DNA of 64,000 nucleotides from Spirosoma endbachense (GCF_010233585.1 NZ_CP045997.1:4208457-4272456), one strand, 5' to 3'. Counted from the stretch's first letter, positions 54,213 to 63,179 are shown. Notes: generated by a model from the letters alone, not told the origin. A program made the numbers and translations.

Positions 54213-54704
54213 TTAAAAAAGCACAATACTCGCCCACACGGCCGGAAAATTTATAAGGAATACCGGATGGGGCGCATTGGGAATGATACTGAGCTGACTG
54301 TTTGGAATCATCTGATAAGCAGCAATTATCGTAGCCAGGGGTGCATTTTGATCGCGCTCCCCGGACAGGACCAGTACCGGGCAACGGATACTGGCAAACA
54401 ATGCTTTACTTGCGACCATGTTGTTATAAAAATAGGCCAATTTTGTCCAGTACTCCAGTAATCTTTCCGGTTGGGGCATCAGTGCCAGTTGTTTCTTCCA
54501 GTAGAGACTGTCCAGTCTGAATGCTTCGTTGGTATCTAAAATTACCTTGCGTAGCCCCGGCACTTGCTCGCCAGCACCAATAGCGACCAGTTTCCTAACC
54601 CGTGTTGAGTACAGGCTGGCCAGTTTATAACCGGTGTATGCGCCATCTCTAAAGCCCAGAATCGTAACACTTTCGCTGGTGACAGCCCGGATTACGGTAT
54701 ACAC
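54213..54704 (-). pseudogene. Truncated alpha/beta hydrolase with lost nucleophile
   Basis: The 163-residue frame contains the second half of an alpha/beta hydrolase: VTILGFRDGAYTGYKLASLY (nucleophile elbow), VLVLSGERDQNAPLATI (acid residue) and IIPNAPHPVFLINFP (catalytic His). The roughly 100 residues normally before the elbow are missing, and the elbow reads G-F-R-D-G where family members have G-F-S-D-G. AGA for Arg is one base from a serine codon. Truncation plus loss of the nucleophile argue for a pseudogene, though the frame is still open. Confidence 0.65.
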
Positions 54705-54727
54705 ATGTCAATGAAACCTGAAACAGC

Positions 54728-54784
54728 CATTCCTTTGAAGAAACCGAATCCCTGTAATCGGGATAGGGTTTCTTCAAAGGAATG
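54728..54784. repeat. Hairpin at the broken end of the hydrolase gene
   Basis: CATTCCTTTGAAGAAACC (54728-54745) pairs with GGTTTCTTCAAAGGAATG (54767-54784), with an inner ATCCC/GGGAT stem. It ends 9 bp from the neighbouring reductase gene and lies 24 bp from the point where the hydrolase frame begins, so it may mark the site of the deletion. Confidence 0.7.
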
Positions 54785-54793
54785 CTTGCTGGA

Positions 54794-55450
54794 TTAGAGC
54801 TTTTCGTTTGCTTCAGCTAAGGTGACCGTTTTGCCCAGGGCACCAAATTCATGCAGATCACCGAAAACTTCCAGGCGGATGGACTGATCAATACCACCCA
54901 CACGAAGCGGTTCAAAACCCGAATCGACAATGAGCTCGTCGATGGACGCATCGATGCTCCGATCGTCGGTAGCATAGAATAAAACGGCCGGTTCGGGCTT
55001 CTGGCCGGAAGCATTTGCCAGTGAAGCCGCTCCTAATGTGCCGAAGGCTTTCGCCAGCTTAACTCCCTTGGGTAAGAGCCCTGAAAGAATCTGTCCAGCC
55101 GACTGGGCTTCACCGATTGTTTTGACAAAGCCGCCTTTTCCATCGGGAGCAATTGGGTTGGAAGGATCAATAATGCTTTTCCCCTCTAGTTGGGAAGCAT
55201 ATTGTTGGAAAAACTCCTGAATGGAAGGAAACCAAATGGCAAGGATAATCACATCGGCTTCCTCGATAGCGGCCGCGGTCGATAGGGGGCGAGCAAGACT
55301 GCCTAGCTCATTGGCGAGGTTTTGTGCCGTTGATAACTCACGGGCTGCCAGAATTACCGACCGATTTCCTTTGGTTAAATTGGTGGCCAGTACGCGGCCA
55401 ATGGTGCCCAGGCCAATGATAGCGACTTTCGATTCTGTGGTGTTTGCCAT
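54794..55450 (-). CDS. NADP-binding oxidoreductase, F420:NADP reductase-like
   Basis: A 218-residue protein with an N-terminal Rossmann motif (KVAIIGLGTIGRVLATNL, 8-25), then DVIILAIWFPSIQEF and IIDPSNPIAPDG, typical of the small F420-dependent-NADP-reductase-like family that in F420-free bacteria uses NADP(H) alone. ATG at 55450. It lies 90 bp downstream of a Crp/Fnr regulator on the same strand and may be its target. Physiological substrate unknown. Confidence 0.85.
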   Translation of the reverse strand: MANTTESKVAIIGLGTIGRVLATNLTKGNRSVILAARELSTAQNLANELGSLARPLSTAAAIEEADVIILAIWFPSIQEFFQQYASQLEGKSIIDPSNPIAPDGKGGFVKTIGEAQSAGQILSGLLPKGVKLAKAFGTLGAASLANASGQKPEPAVLFYATDDRSIDASIDELIVDSGFEPLRVGGIDQSIRLEVFGDLHEFGALGKTVTLAEANEKL

Positions 55451-55540
55451 GGTCTTACATTGATTTAATGACCACGCAAAGGTCCGGCAGATTACCAGGT
55501 TCGACCAATAAGGTATCTTAAGAAATAGGCTTAAACTAGT

Positions 55541-56149
55541 TTAAGGGTGAGACTGAGAAGAAGCCAGGTCTTTCCTGATTTTGCTCAGAAACTCAGGGGT
55601 AATGCCCAGGTAAGAAGCGATTTGGGTATTGGGGAGTCGTAAAGCTAATTTAGGATATTGTTCCAGAAAGGTAAGATAGCGTTCCTGGGCCGTTGAACTG
55701 ATCGATTGCAACACACGGTTCTGGAGTTCCACATATTTGTTCTCGATGATGACTTTGAAGATCCGGTCAAGCTTGGGAATGTTCGTATAGAGAAAATAGA
55801 GATCCTGCTTTTCGATTTGCAGTACCACGGAAGGCTCAATGGCTTCAATAAATAATCCGCTGGGCTGGCCGGAATGAAAGCTGCCGATATCGGCGATCCA
55901 CCGGTCTGCCGGGCGGTCATTTTCGGCGGCAAATTGCAGATTATGTTCGGTTCCTTTCTGGTCAACGGCAAATAGTCGGAAGCAGCCCTCGACCACGAAC
56001 GAATAGTGTTTGCAGGCAAAACCCTCCTGCAATAAAGTTTGTCGGCGTCGAATTGTGCGCTGGGTGACCCGCTCTTCCAGAAGATGCTTTTCAGTCTCTT
56101 TGAAAGGAATAAAACCCTCGAAGTGGTCGATCAGTGGCTGAAGATTCAA
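55541..56149 (-). CDS. Crp/Fnr-family transcriptional regulator
   Basis: A 202-residue regulator with a cyclic-nucleotide-binding-like domain (about 20-125, HYSFVVEGCFRLFAVDQKGT, QFAAENDRPADRWIADIGSF) and a C-terminal helix-turn-helix (LRLPNTQIASYLGITPEFLS). No cysteines are arranged as an Fe-S cluster. The only plausible start is TTG at 56149, since there is no methionine codon later in the frame and a stop lies a short way upstream. Together with the reductase gene downstream it forms a redox pair. Confidence 0.85.
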   Translation of the reverse strand: MNLQPLIDHFEGFIPFKETEKHLLEERVTQRTIRRRQTLLQEGFACKHYSFVVEGCFRLFAVDQKGTEHNLQFAAENDRPADRWIADIGSFHSGQPSGLFIEAIEPSVVLQIEKQDLYFLYTNIPKLDRIFKVIIENKYVELQNRVLQSISSTAQERYLTFLEQYPKLALRLPNTQIASYLGITPEFLSKIRKDLASSQSHP

Positions 56150-56344
56150 GTAGTAGCAGGTAAAGTAAACGATGTAAAGATGACTACTTATGCACTAAAA
56201 AAGTTCGTTATCGCTAAATTGCCGGAAGTGGGAGTGCACTTGTTTGGCCCGACATTTCACGAATGGGAGTTGGCCAGATTGCTTTTCAAACGCTGTCAGT
56301 GAGCGACCTTCAAGGCAGCTTACTGTCTTAACTGACACCATCGA

Positions 56345-57112
56345 ATGGAATACCAGGAGTACAGTCCAGCATCAGACCTTCTCCCTTTCATTGACTGTTA
56401 CTGGACCCTCCGGATGGAATCCCAGCCGGTAACTTCCAGTAGAAGGGTGATCCCTGATATATGCGCTGATGTTATCATTAATTTAGGGGAAGAAGTACAG
56501 ATATGGAACGGGGAAACTCACCAGTTGAAGTCTGAAAAACCATATCTGATCGGTACCATGACTACGTTTCAGCACATGTTGCTGCAACCTGGTACAAATC
56601 TGGCAGGCATTCGGTTTAAACCCTTTGGGTTGAGTACCCTCGTGGGTATTCGGCAACAGGGAATGGCGAATAAGATCGAAGAACTTGACCGAAAAACATT
56701 CACATTGGATTGCGGCCATTTCCCGCAGATAGGCGTTGATCAGGATCACCCTGACCATTTTGCGAAAATAAACACCTGGTTACTGCGCCAAATCAATGAC
56801 GAGGATAATTCGACGATAAACAGGCTGATTGGCACTTTGCTTGGCGCGCAGGGGCGTATAACCGTTAGGGAACTAGCCAGTCAATACGCAATAACGGAAC
56901 GGCAACTGGAGCGGAAATTCGGGGAGAGCTTAGGGGTTCCGCTGAAAGAAATCTGTAATCTGATCCGTTTCCAATATGCTTACCAGCTAATCAGCAATAG
57001 GAGGGAGCAGAGTCTGCTTGATATTGCGTTTGAGGCTGGCTATTACGATCATGCCCATCTGACCCGACACTTCAAACGATACGCTGGTTATCCACCCTCT
57101 CAAATGGGTTAA
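56345..57112 (+). CDS. AraC-family regulator with DUF6597-like N-terminal domain
   Basis: A 255-residue regulator. The N-terminal part (YSPASDLLPFIDCYWTLRME, VIPDICADVIINLGE, AGIRFKPFG) is the beta-rich domain common in this AraC subgroup. The C-terminal 95 residues hold two helix-turn-helix units (ELASQYAITERQLERKFGES, LDIAFEAGYYDHAHLTRHFK). ATG at 56345, divergent from the Crp/Fnr gene. The short-chain dehydrogenase 125 bp downstream is its probable target. Confidence 0.9.
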   Translation: MEYQEYSPASDLLPFIDCYWTLRMESQPVTSSRRVIPDICADVIINLGEEVQIWNGETHQLKSEKPYLIGTMTTFQHMLLQPGTNLAGIRFKPFGLSTLVGIRQQGMANKIEELDRKTFTLDCGHFPQIGVDQDHPDHFAKINTWLLRQINDEDNSTINRLIGTLLGAQGRITVRELASQYAITERQLERKFGESLGVPLKEICNLIRFQYAYQLISNRREQSLLDIAFEAGYYDHAHLTRHFKRYAGYPPSQMG

Positions 57113-57237
57113 CGGCTGGCCTGTTTTTGTCGTTTTTGTACAAAGAATACCGTATGCGAGGCTTTTATCTTTGCCCAAAAGTCGGATAAAAAACGGCTTT
57201 TACTTGTTCAAACGACTATTTTTTGACAGATAGACCG

Positions 57238-58152
57238 ATGAAAAAAACATTAGAGGGGAAAGTAGCTTTAGTCGCGGGAGCTACGCGAGGAGCCGGACGT
57301 GGTATTGCCGTGGAATTAGGTAGAGCGGGTGCTACCGTTTACGTGACAGGCCGTACGACCCGATCGCAACAATCAGAATACGGCTTACCACAAACCATCG
57401 AGGAAACAGCTGAAATGGTCACCCAGGCCGGGGGGAAAGGTATTGCGGTTCAGGTTGATCATTTAGTACACGAGGACGTTAAACGACTGGTTGAACAGAT
57501 TGATCGTGAAAGTGGTCAACTCGATATCTTGGTCAATGACATTTGGGGCGGTGAATTTCTGGCTGAGTGGCATAAGCCGGTTTGGGAGCATTCGCTCGAA
57601 AAGGGATTACGGCTACTTCGTTTAGCGATCGATACCCATATTATCACCAGTCACTTTGCCTTGCCACTACTGATTCGTAAACCAGGTGGTTTGGTCCTCG
57701 AACTAACGGACGGAACCGCCGATTATAACCGGATTAACTACCGCATATCGCTATTTTATGATTTAGCGAAATCATCGGTGATTCGCTTAGCCTGGGCTCA
57801 GGCCAAAGAGCTGGAGTCCTTTGGCGGTACAGCTATTGCCTTGACACCTGGCTGGTTACGTTCCGAGATTATGCTTGATCTATTCGGAGTAAGCGAAGAG
57901 AATTGGCAGGACGCCTTAGTTAAAGAACCGCACTTTGTGATTTCTGAGACGCCGTATTTTGTTGGCCGGGCAGTTGTAGCCTTAGCCACAGACCCAGACC
58001 GACATCGTTGGAATGGTTTATCTACGTCCAGTGGTCAACTGGCTAAGGAGTATAATTTTACGGATGTCGATGGTTCCCAACCCGATGCCTGGCGTTACGT
58101 GGTAGAAGTACAGGATGCCGGTCTACCAGCAGATGCTACCGGGTATCGATGA
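57238..58152 (+). CDS. Short-chain dehydrogenase/reductase, divergent active-site region
   Basis: A 304-residue SDR from the ATG at 57238 (TTG at 57223 is the alternative). The nucleotide motif reads AGATRGAGRGIA instead of TGxxxGIG. The usual NNAG is replaced by NDIWGGE. The catalytic Tyr and Lys are in FYDLAKSSV. It is longer than typical 250-residue SDRs and ends with an extension about 45 residues long. It belongs to a distinct SDR subgroup whose substrate is unknown. Confidence 0.85.
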   Translation: MKKTLEGKVALVAGATRGAGRGIAVELGRAGATVYVTGRTTRSQQSEYGLPQTIEETAEMVTQAGGKGIAVQVDHLVHEDVKRLVEQIDRESGQLDILVNDIWGGEFLAEWHKPVWEHSLEKGLRLLRLAIDTHIITSHFALPLLIRKPGGLVLELTDGTADYNRINYRISLFYDLAKSSVIRLAWAQAKELESFGGTAIALTPGWLRSEIMLDLFGVSEENWQDALVKEPHFVISETPYFVGRAVVALATDPDRHRWNGLSTSSGQLAKEYNFTDVDGSQPDAWRYVVEVQDAGLPADATGYR

Positions 58153-58165
58153 GTTAGGATACTAC

Positions 58166-58540
58166 CTACGTTTTCAGTCGCTCCCTATGCTGTTTACCCC
58201 ATTTAATCATCTCCAGAATTATGTCTCCGAATGACCAGCAATAATCAGTTGCCGTATATTCCACCAATACTGGCGTTGTTGGCGTTACCGTTCGGCGAAT
58301 CAGCTGATTAGCTTCCATCTCCTTCAGTTCGCGGGACAGCATTCGGGTCGTGATTCCTGGAATACTTCGTTCAATATCCCGGAACCGTTTATTCCCATTA
58401 CAAATCGAATTGATGATCGGCAGTTTCCATTTGCCGCCAATCACATAAATCGTATCCTGTAAGGCCTGTACTTCCTGACGCTGATTGCGCGGATTGGACA
58501 AAACTTCGTTGACCAATTCAAGTCGCTTTTCTTCCTGCAT
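58166..58540 (-). CDS. HxlR-family transcriptional regulator
   Basis: A 124-residue winged-helix regulator of the HxlR type (IGGKWKLPIINSICNGNKRF, ERSIPGITTRMLSRELKEME, PVLVEYTATDYCWSFGDIIL). It contains two cysteines (Cys47, Cys101), which in some family members sense electrophiles. It is divergent from the SDR gene at 58617 with only 76 bp between them, where an inverted repeat lies. It is the expected controller of that gene. Confidence 0.92.
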   Translation of the reverse strand: MQEEKRLELVNEVLSNPRNQRQEVQALQDTIYVIGGKWKLPIINSICNGNKRFRDIERSIPGITTRMLSRELKEMEANQLIRRTVTPTTPVLVEYTATDYCWSFGDIILEMIKWGKQHRERLKT

Positions 58541-58542
58541 AG

Positions 58543-58581
58543 TTGGTATACTTGATTATACTGGTAACAAAGTTATACCAA
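58543..58581. promoter_or_regulatory. Inverted repeat in the HxlR/SDR divergent promoter
   Basis: TTGGTATA (58543-58550) and TATACCAA (58574-58581) are exact complements 23 bp apart, between the divergent start codons at 58540 and 58617. This fits operator half-sites for a dimeric winged-helix regulator. TAGTTTTG at 58590-58597 could be the -7 box of the SDR gene, though no -33 element matches. Confidence 0.55.
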
Positions 58582-58616
58582 TTGATGCATAGTTTTGCAG
58601 CCATTAAACCATTTTT

Positions 58617-59366
58617 ATGTTTATGGACCATTTAACAGGAAAAATAGCGCTGGTTACGGGCGGGAATAGCGGAATTGGTTATGCTGCGGCCAGAGAATTA
58701 AAACAGCAGGGTGCTCAGGTAATCATTACGGGCCGAAGAAAAGAAGCGATAGACAAGGCTGCCGCCGAATTAGGTGTTGTGGGCTTTGTGGCCGATCAGG
58801 GGCAGGTTGCTGCCATCGAAGAACTGGCGGCTTTTGTGAAGGACAGTTATCATAAAATTGACATCCTCTTTATCAATGCGGGCGTACTGGAGGGTGAAAG
58901 CATTGAACAAGCGACCGAAAAAGCGTTTGATAATGTGATCGGTGTCAATTTCAAAGGGGCTTATTTCACCCTGAGTAAATTTATACCGTTGTTAAATGAC
59001 GGAGGCTCTGTCGTATTTCTTTCGTCAAATACAGCCAGCATGAATGGAGCGAACTCGTCCATTTATTCCTCTAGCAAGGCTGCACTGAATGCGGTCATGC
59101 GGATAGCTGCGGTCGAACTGGCCCCCCGAAAGATCCGGGTAAACAGTGTAAGTCCGGGCCCAATCCAGACAGAGATTCTCAACAAGCTGGGCTATAGTAA
59201 TGAACAGTTATTGCAGTTGAATGAATGGATGATTGATCGCATACCGCTTAAGAAAATTGGCAAAGCCGAAGATGTTGGGAAACTGGTTGCTTATTTCAGT
59301 GGTGATGCTGCAAGCTTCATTACGGGTGCTGAACTTATTATGGATGGTGGCATGAGCTTAACGTAA
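58617..59366 (+). CDS. Short-chain dehydrogenase/reductase, classical type
   Basis: A 249-residue SDR with TGGNSGIGYAA near the N-terminus, INAGVLEGE, the catalytic SSNTASMNGANSSIYSSSKA (Ser, then Tyr-x-x-x-Lys) and NSVSPGPIQTE, ending with DGGMSLT. Two ATGs (58617, 58623) are possible starts. It is paired with the divergent HxlR regulator. This arrangement is widespread and often responds to quinones or aldehydes. Confidence 0.92.
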   Translation: MFMDHLTGKIALVTGGNSGIGYAAARELKQQGAQVIITGRRKEAIDKAAAELGVVGFVADQGQVAAIEELAAFVKDSYHKIDILFINAGVLEGESIEQATEKAFDNVIGVNFKGAYFTLSKFIPLLNDGGSVVFLSSNTASMNGANSSIYSSSKAALNAVMRIAAVELAPRKIRVNSVSPGPIQTEILNKLGYSNEQLLQLNEWMIDRIPLKKIGKAEDVGKLVAYFSGDAASFITGAELIMDGGMSLT

Positions 59367-59390
59367 TAAGTTCACTCAGTGGGTTAAAAC

Positions 59391-59431
59391 AAACCGGAGC
59401 GAGATCTTGAATCAGCTCCGGTTTTGTTTTT
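59391..59431 (+). terminator. Intrinsic terminator after the SDR gene
   Basis: AAACCGGAGC (59391-59400) pairs with GCTCCGGTTT (59415-59424) and is followed by TTGTTTTT. It lies 25 bp after the stop codon. Confidence 0.85.
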
Positions 59432-59564
59432 GGACAGATTTACGAAGGGCAACTGTTTGGTTCGACTTGGCCAGAATCGCTACCTGTACCAGCCCCTTGT
59501 TCGCTCAAACTGAGCGCGCTTAGCTCGTCGTTATACAGTCAGACGCAAAGCGTCGAATATGACC

Positions 59565-60236
59565 TTATCGTATCCAGTGAAAGTAAATAGACACAGGCAT
59601 TAAGGCCAGTATAAACGATACGATTATTGAGAAGGCAGTTCCTGAGAAGGCTATCCAGGAATTGTATTTCAGGTGATTCAAACCCAACGATTGAAAAGAA
59701 CTTCTGAATCCGTGTAGCAAATGCCAGAAAAGAGAAAAACAGCCCGCTAAGTATATAATGACTTCGATCGGATTTTGAAATTTTTCAAGCATCATTTCAT
59801 AAAGGGGTAACTCCTCCCCATGTATAAATTGGTTCGTACGATTAGGAATCCAGAAATTAGACGTATGAATCACAAGAAACAGCAAAATCAGTGTTCCTAA
59901 CAAGGCCATACTCCGGCTATACCAGGTGCTACTTGCCGACTGTTGCCTTGAAAAATAGCGAACTGGGCGTGCATCCCGGTTTTGTTTCCAGAGTATTAAA
60001 CCCTGAATGATGTGCACTAAAAAGCCAATGACCAAGACGATCTCAATCGTACGAATAATCGGATTCGTGGCCATAAAATGGGCCCAGTGAGTGAATGTTT
60101 TACCGCCATCATTATAAAAAATCATCGCATTGATGGCGCAGTGAACAATCAGGAAACTGATAAGAAATAACCCAGTCAGTGCCATTGTCATTTTTTTGCC
60201 AATGGAACTTGTTACTAATTCATTGACCCAGCTCAT
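59565..60236 (-). CDS. sdhC: Succinate dehydrogenase/fumarate reductase cytochrome b subunit, orphan
   Basis: A 223-residue membrane protein with five hydrophobic segments of the b558 family: SSIGKKMTMALTGLFLISFL then VHCAINAM, VLVIGFLVHIIQGLILW, ALLGTLILLFLVIHTSNFW, FSLFWHLLHGFRSSFQSLGL and a last segment. Histidines placed in these helices are the likely heme ligands. In this phylum the subunit is normally followed by sdhA and sdhB. Here neither is present within several kilobases, so it is an isolated copy, either a paralogue or a displaced gene. Confidence 0.9.
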   Translation of the reverse strand: MSWVNELVTSSIGKKMTMALTGLFLISFLIVHCAINAMIFYNDGGKTFTHWAHFMATNPIIRTIEIVLVIGFLVHIIQGLILWKQNRDARPVRYFSRQQSASSTWYSRSMALLGTLILLFLVIHTSNFWIPNRTNQFIHGEELPLYEMMLEKFQNPIEVIIYLAGCFSLFWHLLHGFRSSFQSLGLNHLKYNSWIAFSGTAFSIIVSFILALMPVSIYFHWIR

Positions 60237-60817
60237 CGTATTTTCGGGGAGATCTGTTTTTTTGCTGATTGCTGTCAGCTCGATTTTTTATCAGGGTATT
60301 TATACGTTTGCAATTGTCATGCCGATTGGGTAATCTGCTGACAATTAAAGGATTAGGTTGTTTGTTTTTACTTCTGCTTCCACTTTATTTCGCTAATTGA
60401 CTAGCGCTTTTACGAAATAAAGTAGAGCGCCAAAGGACATTAACGCTAATTACAAAGCACATGCCAGGATGGCAAATGGCCTTCAAACGAGCGAAAACGA
60501 ATATTACTGTAAAAAGGATTCGTAGAAATTGGCTTCCTGTAATTGGATAAGTGTTGTCTTTTTGAATAACTCCAAACTATTAACGGTATCCTGCTTGTTT
60601 CGACACTGATCCGAAAGCTTCAGAACCGCACTTTTTACGGTGTATTACCATGTTTTAGCAACTGAATTGTTTCCTGGCATGTAAATAGTCAGTTTCATTG
60701 CTGGATAGAAATGCTAACAGATTCAGCCATGCAATCAATCTGCCCTCTGTTACATTATATATCACTAAACAGAAACTGCCTTGACATCTCATCATAAACT
60801 ACCTGTAGAGAATTTTT
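60237..60817. other. Intergenic region with one hairpin
   Basis: About 580 bp without a gene. A hairpin ACTTTATTTCG (60382-60392) with CGAAATAAAGT (60413-60423) lies about 150 bp upstream of sdhC, with a second small stem (CGCTA/TAGCG) inside its loop. No promoter could be assigned. Confidence 0.45.
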
Positions 60818-61645
60818 ATGAGAATAAATACTGATATGCAGATAACGCAAACCGGCCTGTTTTTTGCCTGTAATGGAACGAACGAAGCGGTTTTCGAAGA
60901 GCTTGTACCCGAACATATGCTGACACATGTGTATGCAGGAAGAGTTTCCGTAACAACAGCGGATAAAACATTTTCGCTTTCCGCCGGACAAACCGCCTTA
61001 TTTGCCCGAAATCAGCTGGTTAAATTCACGAAATTACCAGAAGGCGATAGCCCCTATACGGCCGTAACCTTGTTTTTTACCCAACCTTTTTTACAACAGT
61101 TTTTCACAACTCTACCGCTACCGAAACGATCAGCAACCCATCCTTCGATTGTGCCCATCGCGCCACACCCGCTGCTGGAAAATCTGTTCGAATCTATCGC
61201 ACTATATGCAAGTCTGACTAAGGAAGCTATTCCAGATGAGTTGGCGTTGCTCAAAGTAAATGAGGCTATTACCCTAATTAGGATGCTGAATCAGAGCGCG
61301 AATAATCTGCTTTCCGATTTTTCTGAACCGCACAAAATTGACCTGGCCGATTTTATGAATAAGAATTTTATGTTTACTATTTCGATACCAAGATTTGCCT
61401 ATCTGACTGGCAGAAGTCTGGCTACCTTCAAGCGGGATTTTCAAAAAATATTTGGCAATACACCCCAAAAATGGCTGACAGAAAAACGCCTGGAATACGC
61501 ACATTTCCTGATTGCAGAAAAACAGCAAAAGCCATCACAAGCCTATATCGAAGCCGGTTTTGAAAACTTTTCGCACTTCACCTACGCCTTCAGGCAACTA
61601 TTTGGCTACACACCTTCCTCAATTTCTGAGCCGGTCAACAAATAA
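60818..61645 (+). CDS. AraC-family transcriptional regulator
   Basis: A 275-residue regulator with an N-terminal cupin-like part (THVYAGRVSVTTADKTFSLS, AGQTALFARNQLVKF). The C-terminal DNA-binding domain starts near 175 (ISIPRFAYLTGRSLATFKRD, IFGNTPQKWLTEKRLEYAHF, YIEAGFENFSHFTYAFRQLF). ATG at 60818, with a second possible ATG at 60836. The SDR gene follows 79 bp later and is the likely target. Confidence 0.9.
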   Translation: MRINTDMQITQTGLFFACNGTNEAVFEELVPEHMLTHVYAGRVSVTTADKTFSLSAGQTALFARNQLVKFTKLPEGDSPYTAVTLFFTQPFLQQFFTTLPLPKRSATHPSIVPIAPHPLLENLFESIALYASLTKEAIPDELALLKVNEAITLIRMLNQSANNLLSDFSEPHKIDLADFMNKNFMFTISIPRFAYLTGRSLATFKRDFQKIFGNTPQKWLTEKRLEYAHFLIAEKQQKPSQAYIEAGFENFSHFTYAFRQLFGYTPSSISEPVNK

Positions 61646-61724
61646 ATGTTGAGCCTGTGAACACAATAGGGAAGAATGCACTAATCTACTTTTGTCCTAT
61701 CGTTAAAACTTGATTTACAAGGAA

Positions 61725-62540
61725 ATGGCTGATAAAGTAGTATTGATTACGGGCGCTTCTTCAGGCATGGGAAACGCAACTGCTAAGCTTTTGATTGAAA
61801 ACGGTTACATCGTTTATGGAGCAGCCAGAAGAATCGAAATGATGAAGAACTTAAAGCAGCTAGGGGCGAAAATTTTGCAAATGGACGTTACCGATGACCG
61901 CTCCATGCAACAGGGTGTTGAGGAGATCATTAAAAATGACGGACGCATTGACATTCTGATCAATAATGCCGGTTTTGGTTCGTTTGGTGCACTGGAAGAT
62001 GTGCCGATGGCCGAGGCTAAATATCAAATGGATGTCAATGTATTTGGCCTGGCTCGGTTAATCCAACTGGTTTTGCCGTATATGAGAAAACAGGGGTCCG
62101 GTAAAATTGTCAATATTACCTCAACGGGGGGAAAGCTGGCTAGCCCGCTGGGAGGGTGGTATCACGCCAGTAAATTTGCGGTCGAAGCATTGAGCGACAG
62201 TTTGCGAATGGAAGTCAAGCCATTTGGTATCGATGTCATCGTTATTGAGCCGGGTGGTGTGAAATCTGAATGGAACGATATTGCCATGAAGAATTTGCAC
62301 GATGTATCTGCCGGAAAAGCGTACAGCCAAACCGCTGAAAAAATTAGTAACCTTGCCGATAAAGTCAAATCAAAAAGTGCTGAACCTGACGTAATTGCTA
62401 CGTTGATCCTCAAAGCCATAACCGCTCAAAATCCCAAAACAAGATACTATGGGGGTTATATGGCCGGAATGGTTTTATTTCTAAAAAAAATACTTTCAGA
62501 TAAGCAATTTGACCAGTTAATGTTGAGCCAGATGAACTAA
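61725..62540 (+). CDS. Short-chain dehydrogenase/reductase, classical type
   Basis: A 271-residue SDR from the ATG at 61725 (a TTG at 61710 is less likely), with AAGGA directly before it. TGASSGMGNATA, DILINNAGFGSFG, the catalytic ITSTGGKLASPLGGWYHASK and IEPGGVKSEW are all standard. The pattern is close to the 17-beta-hydroxysteroid-dehydrogenase-like SDRs common in Bacteroidota. It is paired with the upstream AraC regulator. Confidence 0.9.
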   Translation: MADKVVLITGASSGMGNATAKLLIENGYIVYGAARRIEMMKNLKQLGAKILQMDVTDDRSMQQGVEEIIKNDGRIDILINNAGFGSFGALEDVPMAEAKYQMDVNVFGLARLIQLVLPYMRKQGSGKIVNITSTGGKLASPLGGWYHASKFAVEALSDSLRMEVKPFGIDVIVIEPGGVKSEWNDIAMKNLHDVSAGKAYSQTAEKISNLADKVKSKSAEPDVIATLILKAITAQNPKTRYYGGYMAGMVLFLKKILSDKQFDQLMLSQMN

Positions 62541-62581
62541 GTAGATGCTAAACCAGGTCAGTTGAATCGAATGAAATCAAC

Positions 62582-62610
62582 CTGTCAATCTTCCGATGGG
62601 AAGTTGACAG
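62582..62610 (+). terminator. Hairpin after the SDR gene
   Basis: CTGTCAA (62582-62588) with TTGACAG (62604-62610), extended inward by CTTCC/GGAAG with one bulge. It is 42 bp after the stop. No T-run. Confidence 0.5.
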
Positions 62611-62637
62611 GGCCTGGTCCAACGCTGTCAAAGTAAA

Positions 62638-62735
62638 CTAGTGCTTAAACCTATAAGGTTTTTGAAACCTTATAGGTTTGTCATCAAGCACATTTATGAC
62701 TAGGACCTATAAACTAGAAATTGGAAGAACACTAG
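62638..62735. mobile_element. Small non-coding inverted-repeat element (MITE-like), copy 2
   Basis: A 98-bp element bounded by CTAG. The left end is CTAGTGCTTAAACC and the right end reads inward CTAGTGTTCTTCCAATTTC. Inside is a stem AAACCTATAAGGTTT with AAACCTTATAGGTTT. It shares its right terminus with the IS630-like end at 127 and its overall plan with 9403-9540, but lacks the extra direct repeats of that copy. Confidence 0.7.
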
Positions 62736-62801
62736 TCGGAATTTAAATGCTTGATATAGGCCAGGGCCAGCAAAATAAACCACTTCAGTGGCTACATTGA
62801 G

Positions 62802-63149
62802 TCAATTTCCATGGCGGATCTCTACAGTACCTCCTAGTTCAAAGATTGGGCAATTTCTTGCCAGATGAATAGCCGCTTCGTAATCACTGGCTTTTATAAT
62901 GGTTAACCCAACAATCGATTCGTTCAACTCAGTATAAGAGCCATCGAAGTCGGCATTCCCCTGCCGGATCACCTTACCCTGCGGGTCCAGCCGTTGAACT
63001 GGCCAGGCCAATAAGCCTTGGCCAGCCAGGTTATTATACCATTCCTGCCAATGCGTAAGGTATACATGCATCACCTCCGGAGAAGTTTGTACTTCTTTTG
63101 TTTTGTAATCACTTCGGAAAAGCAAAAGAAAATCAGTCATCATATTCAA
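62802..63149 (-). CDS. YCII-like protein
   Basis: A 115-residue protein of the YCII-related (DGPF-type) ferredoxin-like fold: DFLLLFRSDYKTKEV, HVYLTHWQEWYNNLAGQGLL, VGLTIIKASDYEAAIHLARN, CPIFELGGTVEIR. Several starts in a row (63149, 63143, 63140) are possible. Function of the family is unsettled. Some members are found next to ECF sigma factors and SDRs. It forms a tandem pair with the next gene and the two are paralogues. Confidence 0.8.
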   Translation of the reverse strand: MNMMTDFLLLFRSDYKTKEVQTSPEVMHVYLTHWQEWYNNLAGQGLLAWPVQRLDPQGKVIRQGNADFDGSYTELNESIVGLTIIKASDYEAAIHLARNCPIFELGGTVEIRHGN

Positions 63150-63179
63150 TTTAGTTGGTTTCGGAATTGCCTGACTGGC

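Noticed and set aside
56039..56302. 87-codon plus-strand frame overlapping the Crp/Fnr gene
   Set aside because: Mostly antisense to a recognised regulator. Its ending looks chance-like.
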